41,938 nucleotides of DNA from Chromatiales bacterium. GTDB taxonomy: Bacteria; Pseudomonadota; Gammaproteobacteria; Chromatiales; Chromatiaceae. Numbering within the stretch: position 1 is the stretch's first letter; every line of letters begins with the position of its first letter. A program made the translations under genes and the position numbers. Location: assembly GCA_028280505.1 (NCBI GenBank), contig JANQLO010000054.1, positions 1-41,938 on the forward strand. Direction: 5' to 3'. The notes beneath the pieces were generated by a model. The model saw only the letters and a program-made list of their open reading frames with translations. It was not told the DNA's origin and did no database searches. Of the stretch, positions 1-10,400 are shown in pieces.

Positions 1-3000
1 TTGGTACTGGACGGGCATATCTACGCAGATGGGGAGAAGAGTACAAGGAACCAGAAGGGCGGTGCCAGCGGTGGCTCGGTGTGGCTGCAGGTGGGTGCGT
101 TATCGGGCTCGGGCAAGATCTATGCGCGTGGTGGTGACGGCCACAATACCGGTGGTTCTTGGTCATCGCCGGGCGGTGGCGGCGGTCGGGTAGCGATTTA
201 CTACGGTGGCTTGTCGGGTGGGTTTGATTTAGACAGCCAAGTCGTGGTGGATGGGGGTACCGGTTATCACATCTATCCCAATGGCGAGCCCGGTACGATC
301 CATCTGCAGGATTTGTCTGAGCCGACGCGGGTGATTGGCTCATCACCGGTTGGCCTGATTGCCCACGAAGTCGCGCAGGTATCGGTGCGTTTCACGATGG
401 CGCTGGATGCCGCGAGTGTGGGCCTGGATGCGGTACGCCTGAGCGGCCCGTCGGGCCCGGTGGCCTTGAGTGCGGTGACCCTGGTCTCGCCGGTGGAGCT
501 GGTGATTTATCCGGCTGCGGTGTTGAGCGCGCCGGGCCTGTACCAGCTCGCAGTCGGCCCGGGCTTACAAACCGCCAACGGCAATGGCATGGACCAGGAC
601 CGTGACGGTATTGTCGGTGAAGACCCGGATGATGTGTATACATCGTCCTTTGTGCTGGACTTGTCGCCACCGGCAACACCGACGGTGACTAACTGGGCGG
701 CCGGCCCGACGCATTTGCTGGCCACGCGCACGATCGAGTTGTTAGGCGAGCGTGAGGCCGACACCGCGATCCTGTCGAATGGTCAGGTCATTGTGGCCCT
801 GGGCAGCGGCCCGTGGCAGGACGTGATGGCCTTACCCGAAGGGTCCTTGACGCTGTCGCTGACCGCACGCGATGCGGCGGGCAATGTGTCTGAGCCGTTG
901 GTATTGTCCTTCAACGCCGACACCACAGCGCCGCAGGTTACCGGCAGCCAACCGGCCGCGGGCAGCTTCACTAATGCGGCCTTATCGTCGCTGGTGTTGG
1001 ACACCAACGAGACTAACTCGGGTGTCGACCTAGCGGCTTCAACGCTGTCGGTGCTGCGCGACGGTGCGCCGGTCGCAGGTGACTGGCAAGTGGTCGGCAG
1101 CCAGGTGCACTTCATAGCCGATGCGCCGATGGATGACGGGGTCTGGCAGCTGGGCGCGCAGCTGCGCGATGCGGCCGGCAATGTCGGTCCGACCTTCACG
1201 GCGCAATTCACATTGGATACCGAAGATCCGCCGGCACCCGCGCTTGATCCGGTGCCGAGCTATACCGGCATTGCGGTACTGACGGTCACCGGCAGTAAAG
1301 AAGCCTATGCTGCGGTGTTGCTCAACGGGAGCGAGGTGGTATCACACACCGCCGCACCGACCTGGTCGACCACGGTGGACCTGGTCGAGGGTGAAAATGT
1401 CTTGAGCTTTGTCGCGCGCGACCGCGCGGGCAATGTCAGCCTACCCAGCGTGGTCGTGGTGCAGTATGACGATCAGATCCCTGGGCTGGTGGCGCTCAGC
1501 GGTGACGGGGTCGGTGACGGCACCCGAGTGGTCCTCGACTGGCAGGGCTATGACGAAATCGCCAATGGGGCCGATATTGCGTCGTACACGGTCTATCAAG
1601 CAGACGCGCCGTATACATCGACCGCGGCGGCAGTGGCAATCGCCACGGTCCCGGCCGGTACCAAGACCTACACCGTGACCGGTCTGCAACGCGATCAAAC
1701 CTACCACTTTGCCGTAGTCGCCCAAGACACGGCGGGCAATGTCCGCAGCGACGTCAGTGCGTTGGCGGTTGCGACCGTGGACACGGTGGCGCCACCGGAG
1801 GTGCGGCAGGTGGCGGTCGAGGCCTTTGCCGATCGGCTGGTGGTGACCTGGCAGGCACCGCTGGATGCGCCGGCGGACCTGGCCGGCTATCGCGTCTATG
1901 TCGACGGTGATGGCGGCACCGACGTGGCGTTGGGGACGACCCAGCGCGAGATCACGGGCCTGAGCCCGGCGACCGGCTATGCCCTGCGGGTCGCCGCACG
2001 CGACGGCAGCGAGAATGAAAGTACGGGTCTCTCGCTCACCGGCGTGACCCTGCTGCCCAATCCGACCGGCGTCACCCCCGAGCCGCTCGACAGCAAGGTC
2101 GCGCTGCGCTGGGCCGGGGTCAGCCCGAGCGAATACGTCAAGGCCTATGCGATCTATGCCGAAGAAACCCCCTTCAGCGATATCAGCACCCTGACCCCAC
2201 GGACCCAGGTCGGTGCGGGCCAGACCAGTGCGCAAGTCGCCGGTCTCACCAACGGCACCGATTACTACCTGGCGGTCGCCACCGTCAACCTCAATGATGG
2301 GCAGACCCCTGTGGTCAGCAGCGTGCTGGCCACGCCGCAGGCCGATGAAATCGGCCCCGAGATCAGCGCGGTCACCTTAGGGGGGGTGCCGCTGAGCGAT
2401 GGCGCCACGGTCACCACTGGCGGCCTGCTGGCGGTCAGCGCCGATGATCCGGCCGGGGTCAACCGGGTGCACTTCGCCCTGGCCGACGGCAGTCTGTTGG
2501 CCGACGACCTCAATGCGGCGGACGGCTTTAGTGCCGTCTGGGACCTCAAGACCACGACCGACGGGCCGCATGTGCTCACCGTCACCGCCTATGACACCCT
2601 GGGTAATGACACCGTCCAGACGATCCATCTGACGGTCGATCTGGCCGCGCCACCGGCGCCGGTCATCACGACACCGGTCGATGGACACACCACCAATCAA
2701 CCCACGGTCAGCGTCAGCGGCACGGCCGAGGCCGACACCGAGGTCCGTGTGGTCCGTGGCGGTGCCGCGATCGCCGGCCCAATCACGGTCGGTGCGGCCG
2801 GCACCTTCCGTCTCGACGTGGCCTTGGACGAAGGCGATAACGTCATCACCGCGATCGCCAGCCACCGCGGCGGCGACAGTCCGGCCAGTAACCCGGTCAC
2901 CCTCAGCCTTGATCTGAGCGTGCCGGACGCCCCGCTCGGGCTGGCCGCGGTGGCCAAGCCCGATGGGGTGGTGACGCTGAGCTGGCAGACCGGGGGTGAC

Positions 3001-6000
3001 GAGCGGGTGGTCGGCTACCGGGTCTACCGGGCCGACACGGCCTTCGACACCCCGGCACAGGCGGTCGTGGCCAATGGCACGATGGTCACCGGCGGGCGCT
3101 TCGACGACCTGCCGGGCAGCGACGGCACCTACCACTACCGGGTCGTGGCGCTCAACGAGCTGGGTAGCGAAAGCCCGCTGTCCAACCCGGTCAGTGCGGT
3201 TTCCGACCGCGAGCGCCCGCGTGCCCTCGAGATCCGCTATACCCCCAGCGGGGCCTATGATGTCGCCAGTGGGCGCATGGGCCCGGGCACGGTTGCCGTC
3301 GCGGTCACGGTCAACGAGCCGCTGCTGACCACGCCGTTCTTGAGTCTGGCGGTCGACGGCGGCACGCCGCTGTCGGTTGCGCTCACGGCGGCCAATGACA
3401 CCGAATACCGCGGCAGCTTCACCCTCACCGACGAGGCGCACAGCGGCACCGCCTATGCGGTCTTCTCGGCGCGTGACAAGGTCGGTAACCGCGGTGACGT
3501 CATCGAGCAGGGCGCCAGTGCGGTCTTCGACACCGACGGGCCGACGGTCACCACCCTCAGTGTTACCCCGGGCGAGCCGATTCAAAACGATCAGGCCGCG
3601 CCGGTCAGCTTGGCGCTGGCCCTCACCCTGGATCAGCCGGTCAAGCTCGGCAGCGTGCCGGTGCTGCAGTATCTGTTGTCCGGCAACGGCCGGCCCTTAA
3701 GCGCGGTACCGACCCTGCTCGCCAGCGACGCCAGCCGTCAACACTGGACCGGTAATCTCACCCTGCCGGCCGATGCCGGGCTGGCGCATGTCGAGACCCT
3801 GCAATTTACCTTCCAGGCCGAAGACGACCTGGGCAATGTCGGCAGCGATATCCAGGGCCCCGACCGCTACCAGGTCTACCAAGGTGACCTGCCACCGCTG
3901 GCCATTCCGGCTGGGCTGAGCGCCAAGGCCCTGCCCGGTGGCCAAGTGCAACTCACCTGGCAGGCGGTCGAGGACGCGGTGGCCTACGCGCTCTACCGTC
4001 AGGCCCCGGGCGAGCCCGGGCTGACCTTATTGCAACGCGTGACCACGCTGAGCCATATCGATACCACCGCCATCGACGGTGAGCACTGGTATGCGGTGGC
4101 CAGCGTGCGCGCGGCCAACACCCAAGAGGCGATCAGCGAGCTCAGTACGGCGGTCAGCGTGTTGGCCGATGCCACGGTGCCGAGTGCGCCGCTCAGCCTC
4201 ACCGCCGAGCTTACCTCGGTCGGGGTGCGCCTGCTGTGGGAGGCCGCACCCGATCTGAATGAGGAGCACGTCACCTACAACGTCTATCGTGCCGGCGGTA
4301 CCGCGATTCCCGACGTCACCGGCCTGACACCGTTGCAGACCTACATCGGCCCCAATGACCAGGGCATCCTCGGCTTCATCGACGGCCAGCCGGACAAAAA
4401 CACCGCGGCCTATGTCGTCACCGCGGTCGACGATGCCGGTAACGAATCGCTGCCGAGCAACACCGACTACCTCAATATCGATCTGGTGCCGGTCGCCAAT
4501 CTGGCGGTACGTCTGGAGACCGGGCACTACCCGTATTTGAGCTGGCAGCACAATGGCGACAACATCCAGGGCTACAACGTCTATTTGGCCAGTGACCCCG
4601 ATACCCCGCTCAACGGCGTGCTGCTGGCCAATGGGGCCTACGACGACATCGGCTACACCGGCGGGGTACGGGACTATCTGATCACCGCGGTCGACACCAA
4701 CGACGTCGAAAGCCCGGCGCGTGGCATCACCCTGATCCCGGTGCAGGCGACCTGGGACGCGGCCAATGCGGTCAAGCGCGGGATCTTCAACCCGGTCGCG
4801 GTTGCACTCACCAATCCGAGCCCCCGCCTGATCGAAGACCTCACCGTCAAGGTCACCCTCGGTGGCTGGACCTATCCGTCGACCCCGGTCGACCTGGCGC
4901 CGGGCGAGACCCGGTCGGTGCCGCTGGTCATTGGCGGCCGCCAGAGTTTGGCGGATGTGGCCGCCTATGACCTGGTGGTTGAAAGTATCACCGACACCGG
5001 CGAGCGCACCCAACTGCTGCAACAGGGCCAAGCCCTGATCGGTCAGGACACCCTGCTGCTGACAGTCGAGGCGCAAGACCTCACCCGCGGCACCGAAGGG
5101 CAAGTGCGTTTCGTGCTCGAAAACACCAGTGCGGTGCAGACCGAGGTACTGACCGCGCAGCCCGGCGGCGCCTCGCCGGACATCCAGCTCATGCTGCTGG
5201 ACGCCGATGAGAATGTGCTGTCCAGCGTGCCGCTGAGCCAGAGTACCGGGGACGGGGTCATCACCTTGCCGGACGGGCGCCGTGTGGCGCGGGTGCCGGC
5301 CGGGGCCATCTTCCGCTCGGCCTGGGCCTCCTTGCCGATCCCGGCCGGGGCGCCGGACGACATCCGGGTGCGTATATCCGTGGGGCAATTGCACTATGGG
5401 CTGGGCAGTGCGCAACAGGCCAGTATCCAAGGGCTGGCCGGGCAACTGACGGCCACCCTGGTCGACACCGCCTATGTCGCAACCCTCGATGACGTCTCGC
5501 CGGCCGTCGCCTACGGCGATGAGCCCATCGTGCTCAGCGGGCAGGCCTTGGCGCGCGGTGACCACACCCCGTTGCCGGGCATGCCGGTCAAGCTGGTGAT
5601 CGCCGGCAACGGCTTTGAGCGCACCAAGGAGGTCTTCACCGACAGCACCGGGCGCTACCACTACAGCCATGCCCCCTTGGCCGGCGAATCGGGCGTCTTT
5701 ACCGTCTCGGCGATTCACCCCGATCTGGTCACGCGGCCGGGGCAGGGCAGCTTCACGCTCGGGCGGGTCGTGGTCAATCTGGCGCGGCTTGATCTGAACG
5801 TGCCGAAAAACTACACCCACGAGATCGATGCCATCCGGCTTAGCACCGGGGCGGCCAGCAGCGCGAGCAATGCGCGCTTGGTCTTCGACGCCGCCGATCA
5901 GCCCGGTGGGGTGATCCCTGAAGGGGTCACGTTGATCCCGGGTGCACCGGTCAGCCTGGGTGCCGAGCAACGCGCCACACTGCCGTTTAGCCTGACCGCG

Positions 6001-7392
6001 GACAACACGGCGCTCGAGCAGGGCACGCTGGTGCTCAAGGTGTTGAGTGACGAGACCGGGGCCGAGCCGGTGGGGCGTATCGACGTGCGCTACCGCTTTG
6101 CCACCGCCGAACCGGCGCTGAGCTTTGCGCCCAACCATGTGGAAACCGGGGTCGCGCACGACAATGCGGTCACCGAGACGATTACCTTGGAGAACCGCGG
6201 TCTGGCCGAGCTGCTGGGCATGCAGCTCAGTTTGGTCAATCCCGACGGCAGCCCGGCCCCGGACTGGATCTCGCTGATCTCGCCGGCGGCCCAGGGCGAG
6301 CTGGCGGTCGGCGAGCGCCGGGCGATTCAATTCCGTGCCTTGCCGCCGAGCACGGTCGCCGAAGGCAATTACGACTTCAAGCTTCAGGTGCAAGCGGCCA
6401 ATCACTCGACGGTCGACATCAACCTGTTTGTCGCGGTGACCCAGTCGGGTGTGGGCGATGTGATATTCAAGGCGTCGGACATCTATACCGCAACCCCCGG
6501 GCCCGACGGTCAGCCGATCCCGGGTCTGGCCGGGGCGCGCATCCGGGTGCAGAACGAAGTGGTCCTCAGTGTCGAGGAGACGCTGATTACCGATGCCTTC
6601 GGTGAAGCGCAATTCAATGCGTTGCCGGCGGGGCGCTATCGCTTCCGCGCCAGTGCGTCCAATCACCAGGACGTGCTCGGCGGTTTCACCGTCAAGCCGG
6701 GCGTGACGGAGCAGGTCGAGGTCTTCCTCGACTACGACCTGATCACGGTCGAATGGTCGGTGACCGAGATCACCCTGGAGGACAAATACGAGATCACGCT
6801 GCAGGCAATCTTCGAGACCGACGTGCCGGCGGCGGTGGTGGTGCTCGAGCCGACCAGTACCCAGCTGCCGGATATGGCGCCGGGCGATGTTTTCAACGGT
6901 GAGCTGCGGCTCACCAACTACGGCCTGATCCGGGCGGACGATCTGAACTTCCAGCTGCCGGCGGACGATGCCTATTTCCGCTACGAAATCATCGGTGGCC
7001 TGCCGGATTCGCTGGGGGCCAAGGAAAGCCTGATCGTGCCGTACCGGGTGACCGCTTTGGCGCCCTTTGCGCCCGATGGAAGCGGCTCGGGTGGTGGTTG
7101 CCGGGCTTATGCCACGCGCATGGTCACAAGCTACCGCTATGACTGCACCAACGGCACCACCAGCGGTGGGTCGACCTCACATACCTGGAGCCGGCCGGCG
7201 TCGGGCACGGGCTGCGGTGGCGGCAGCGGCGGCGGTGGTGGTGGCTTCTACGGTTGGTGGAGCAGAGGTGGTGGTGGTCCCACGGGGGCCGGCTCGGGTA
7301 CCCGCCCGAGCTACGACTCGATCCCGGCGGCGCAGTGTGTGCCGATACCTGAGCGGCCCGAGAAGGATCGCTGTGACGAGCCTGCCGGGTGA
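1..7392 (+). CDS. Giant Ig/fibronectin-III repeat surface protein, 5' truncated by window
   Basis: The frame is open at the first base, so the true start and any signal peptide lie upstream; 2463 codons are visible. Residues about 20-70 are glycine-rich. About 108-222 resemble an SbsA-type Ig-like (Big_5) domain. Then follow Ig-like modules carrying the recurrent motif RDxAGNVS, and FN3-like modules at about 495-595, 597-684, 685-780, 975-1070, 1300-1395, 1395-1490 and 1495-1580. Carboxypeptidase-regulatory-like folds lie near 1837-1919 and 2160-2248. The last 100 residues switch to a Gly/Ser/Cys-rich tail with five cysteines, after a long stretch almost without cysteine. Such proteins are extracellular or surface-bound stalks or adhesins. 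The stop overlaps the next reading frame and the RHS gene follows at once, so the two are probably co-transcribed. Domain names are from pattern recognition; the exact family is not assigned. Confidence 0.85.
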   Translation: MVLDGHIYADGEKSTRNQKGGASGGSVWLQVGALSGSGKIYARGGDGHNTGGSWSSPGGGGGRVAIYYGGLSGGFDLDSQVVVDGGTGYHIYPNGEPGTIHLQDLSEPTRVIGSSPVGLIAHEVAQVSVRFTMALDAASVGLDAVRLSGPSGPVALSAVTLVSPVELVIYPAAVLSAPGLYQLAVGPGLQTANGNGMDQDRDGIVGEDPDDVYTSSFVLDLSPPATPTVTNWAAGPTHLLATRTIELLGEREADTAILSNGQVIVALGSGPWQDVMALPEGSLTLSLTARDAAGNVSEPLVLSFNADTTAPQVTGSQPAAGSFTNAALSSLVLDTNETNSGVDLAASTLSVLRDGAPVAGDWQVVGSQVHFIADAPMDDGVWQLGAQLRDAAGNVGPTFTAQFTLDTEDPPAPALDPVPSYTGIAVLTVTGSKEAYAAVLLNGSEVVSHTAAPTWSTTVDLVEGENVLSFVARDRAGNVSLPSVVVVQYDDQIPGLVALSGDGVGDGTRVVLDWQGYDEIANGADIASYTVYQADAPYTSTAAAVAIATVPAGTKTYTVTGLQRDQTYHFAVVAQDTAGNVRSDVSALAVATVDTVAPPEVRQVAVEAFADRLVVTWQAPLDAPADLAGYRVYVDGDGGTDVALGTTQREITGLSPATGYALRVAARDGSENESTGLSLTGVTLLPNPTGVTPEPLDSKVALRWAGVSPSEYVKAYAIYAEETPFSDISTLTPRTQVGAGQTSAQVAGLTNGTDYYLAVATVNLNDGQTPVVSSVLATPQADEIGPEISAVTLGGVPLSDGATVTTGGLLAVSADDPAGVNRVHFALADGSLLADDLNAADGFSAVWDLKTTTDGPHVLTVTAYDTLGNDTVQTIHLTVDLAAPPAPVITTPVDGHTTNQPTVSVSGTAEADTEVRVVRGGAAIAGPITVGAAGTFRLDVALDEGDNVITAIASHRGGDSPASNPVTLSLDLSVPDAPLGLAAVAKPDGVVTLSWQTGGDERVVGYRVYRADTAFDTPAQAVVANGTMVTGGRFDDLPGSDGTYHYRVVALNELGSESPLSNPVSAVSDRERPRALEIRYTPSGAYDVASGRMGPGTVAVAVTVNEPLLTTPFLSLAVDGGTPLSVALTAANDTEYRGSFTLTDEAHSGTAYAVFSARDKVGNRGDVIEQGASAVFDTDGPTVTTLSVTPGEPIQNDQAAPVSLALALTLDQPVKLGSVPVLQYLLSGNGRPLSAVPTLLASDASRQHWTGNLTLPADAGLAHVETLQFTFQAEDDLGNVGSDIQGPDRYQVYQGDLPPLAIPAGLSAKALPGGQVQLTWQAVEDAVAYALYRQAPGEPGLTLLQRVTTLSHIDTTAIDGEHWYAVASVRAANTQEAISELSTAVSVLADATVPSAPLSLTAELTSVGVRLLWEAAPDLNEEHVTYNVYRAGGTAIPDVTGLTPLQTYIGPNDQGILGFIDGQPDKNTAAYVVTAVDDAGNESLPSNTDYLNIDLVPVANLAVRLETGHYPYLSWQHNGDNIQGYNVYLASDPDTPLNGVLLANGAYDDIGYTGGVRDYLITAVDTNDVESPARGITLIPVQATWDAANAVKRGIFNPVAVALTNPSPRLIEDLTVKVTLGGWTYPSTPVDLAPGETRSVPLVIGGRQSLADVAAYDLVVESITDTGERTQLLQQGQALIGQDTLLLTVEAQDLTRGTEGQVRFVLENTSAVQTEVLTAQPGGASPDIQLMLLDADENVLSSVPLSQSTGDGVITLPDGRRVARVPAGAIFRSAWASLPIPAGAPDDIRVRISVGQLHYGLGSAQQASIQGLAGQLTATLVDTAYVATLDDVSPAVAYGDEPIVLSGQALARGDHTPLPGMPVKLVIAGNGFERTKEVFTDSTGRYHYSHAPLAGESGVFTVSAIHPDLVTRPGQGSFTLGRVVVNLARLDLNVPKNYTHEIDAIRLSTGAASSASNARLVFDAADQPGGVIPEGVTLIPGAPVSLGAEQRATLPFSLTADNTALEQGTLVLKVLSDETGAEPVGRIDVRYRFATAEPALSFAPNHVETGVAHDNAVTETITLENRGLAELLGMQLSLVNPDGSPAPDWISLISPAAQGELAVGERRAIQFRALPPSTVAEGNYDFKLQVQAANHSTVDINLFVAVTQSGVGDVIFKASDIYTATPGPDGQPIPGLAGARIRVQNEVVLSVEETLITDAFGEAQFNALPAGRYRFRASASNHQDVLGGFTVKPGVTEQVEVFLDYDLITVEWSVTEITLEDKYEITLQAIFETDVPAAVVVLEPTSTQLPDMAPGDVFNGELRLTNYGLIRADDLNFQLPADDAYFRYEIIGGLPDSLGAKESLIVPYRVTALAPFAPDGSGSGGGCRAYATRMVTSYRYDCTNGTTSGGSTSHTWSRPASGTGCGGGSGGGGGGFYGWWSRGGGGPTGAGSGTRPSYDSIPAAQCVPIPERPEKDRCDEPAG

Positions 7393-7409
7393 CCGCGGTG
7401 AAGGACGAC

Positions 7410-10400
7410 ATGAGCATGGCAACAAACAAGCAACAACAGGACGGACTTATGCGCGGGCGAGTATGGCAATGGATGGGTATCGGACTGCTGTTTGTGGTGA
7501 GCGTTGCGCAGGCCGGTGTACAACTGCCGCAAGGCGAGTACTTCACCGATATCGACGACCTTATGGTCAAGGTTCTCGGTGGCACGGTCGATGCCAAGCG
7601 CACCTGGTACCGGGGCGCATGGCATTTCAACCGCAGCTGGTCGCCGTTGACCTTCAATTACGACACCCTGAGCGGCGAGGTCAAGACGATCCAGCGCAAC
7701 GACGACGTTTTCGAGCGCGATCCCACCAACCCCAATCGTTACCGCTTCGACGTCAGTCTGACCATCGAGCGTACCGCCAACGGCTGGCGCTGGGCCGACC
7801 GCCGGCGCAACTGGATCGACTATGACGCCGAGGGTCGGGTGCTGGCCTATGGTGATCGCAACGACGTCACCGTCACGCTGCACTACGATGCGCAGGGCCG
7901 GCGCAGCACGGTACACGATCACTTCAACAATCCGGTGCTGACCTACGAATACGACGGTGACAGCAACCGGGTGCGTTTCGTGCGCTCGGCGACCCGGTCG
8001 GTCGAATACCGTTACACGGGTGAACGGCTCACCGAGGTGGTCGATGTGCTGGGGCACAGCACCACCTACACCTACGAAGGCGACAAGCTCAAGACCCTGA
8101 CCGATCCGGAAAACCGCACCACGACGCTGGCCTATGGTCCGATCGGGCAATTGATCAGCGAGACCGGCGAAGACGGCCTGGCCGTTACCTACCGCTACGA
8201 CTACGACAAGACCCGGCGTGAATACTATGTGCGCCAGACCGGTCTGGACGGGCGGGTGGTCGAGCGCTGGTACGACAAAGAGGGGGTCGAGACGCGGCGC
8301 GCAGTCAACGGCACCGACGAGCAGCGCATGCGTTATGACGGCAACCACCGAATTGTCACCGACGAGCGTGGCCTGGAGACCCGCTATGAGCGCGACGCCT
8401 GGGACAACATCACGAAAACCGTCTATCCCGACGGCGCCAGTGAAAGTACGACCTACGATTACCGTTTCGATTTGCCGAAGCAAAAGACCGATGCGCTGGG
8501 GCGCATCACGGCTTATACATATGACGCCAACGGTAATCTGCTCTCGATGACCGAGGCGCAGGGCACAGCAGACCAGCGCATCACCGACTACACCTATGAC
8601 GGCTATGGCCAGCGCCTGACCGACACCGTCAAGGGCAGCGACCCGAGCGAGGATGCGCTGACCCAGTACAGCTATGACGATCAGGGCAACCTGACCGAGA
8701 TCATCGACCCGGAGAGCCACACCACGGCCTATACCCATGATGAGATGGGGAACGTGCTGACCCGCACCGATGCCAACGGCCACACCTGGACTGACACGTA
8801 CAACGCGGCCGGGTGGCTGGAGACCGAAAAGGATCCGGAAAATAATCTGGTCACTTACACCTATGACAAGGTCGGTAACCGCACCGGCGTGACCGATGCG
8901 CATAACCACAGCAGTAGCGCCACCTTTGATGTACGGGATCGGCTAACGACCGTGACCGACTTTGAAGGCCACATTAGCATTCTTGGTTACGATGCTGTTG
9001 GACGATTACGCATACAGACTGATCCGTTGACGAATGTTGTACTCTTCGACTACGACGTAGACGGTCGTCCGATTGCCCAAACTGATCCGGCCGGCAACCG
9101 AATCGAGCAACGTTATGACACGGGCGGTGGGCTCAACGCCGATGTCGCCTATCCGGGGCTGGCCACGGGCGTGCAGTATCCGACCTTTTTGCGGACTTAC
9201 GATTATGACCGGCGTGACCAACGCATTCGCAGCATCGATCATTTGAGCCCGACGGAGAAGCAAGTCACTGAGATCGGGTATGACGCGGCGGGCAATCGTA
9301 TCAGCATCACCGATGCCGAGGGGCGGCTGACCCAGTACCGCTATGATACGCTGGATCGCTTGGTCGAGGTCATCGACCCGCTGGGCCAAAGCACGGCCTT
9401 TGCCTACGATGTGCGCGATAACCTGGTCGCGGTCACTGATCCCAATGGTCACCCGACGCAGTATCGCTATGATAAGGCCGACCGCAAAATTGCCGAGATC
9501 CGCCCGTTGGGTGAGGCCTATACGTACAGCTATGACCCTGCCGGCAACCTGAGTGAGCGCACCGACCCGGACGGGCGGCGTGCCGCCTATACCTATGACG
9601 ATGCCGATCGGCTCACGCAAGAGCGTCATTATGCCGCCGGCACGGCCGTGCCTGAGCGCACGGTTGATTTTACTTATGACGTCAACGGTAATCTTGCCAG
9701 TTGGGACGACGGCAGCTACAGCGCGACGTACACCTACGACAAGAACGACCGCAAGCGCAGCGAGACGGTCAACTACGGTACCTTCAGCCTAAGCCATCAG
9801 TACACCTATGATGCGGCCGGCAATAAGGCCAGCTACACGGCGCCGGACGGCACCGTCATTACCTACCACTGGGACAAAGACCGCTTGCAGCGGGTCGAGC
9901 TGCCGACGGTCGGCAGCATCAACTACGCCAGTTACCGCTGGGCCAGCCCGGATTTGATCACCTATCCGGGTGGCGGGCAGCGGCAGATTGCGCTCGATCC
10001 TTTGCTGCGCCCCGAGACCATCGTCGCCAAGGATCCGGCGGCCAATGCGGTGATGGATTTTGCCTACACCTATGATGCGGCCGGCAATATCACCCAGAAG
10101 GTGACCGCGACCCTGACCTATGACTATACCTATGACGTGCTGGATCGGTTGACCGAGAGCGCTAGTGCCTTAGAGGTCGAGGGCTGGACCTATGACCCGA
10201 ACGGTAACCGTCTAACCGATAACCTGAACCCGGGCAGCTGGCGCTACAACGATAACGATGAACTCACCGAAAGTCCGGCCGCCACGTACACCTATGATGA
10301 GGCCGGTAACCCGCTGACCAAGAGCGAGGGCGGGCAGATCCTCAGCTATGTCTATAACGCTGAGAATCGGCTGGTCCGTGTAACCGATGGCACTAACCCG

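Noticed and set aside
2377-3585. A 402-codon minus-strand frame in gene 1
   Set aside because: Same antisense artefact in GC-rich repeats; no ribosome binding site or domain.
4027-6666. An 879-codon open frame on the minus strand inside gene 1
   Set aside because: It is antisense to clear repeat-domain coding sequence. High GC and phased codons open long antisense frames; its product is Arg/Gln/His-rich with no domain.
7311-8909. A 532-codon minus-strand frame across the RHS start
   Set aside because: Shadow of the YD-repeat codons; the product is a low-complexity Val/Ile/Gly-rich string with no recognisable fold.
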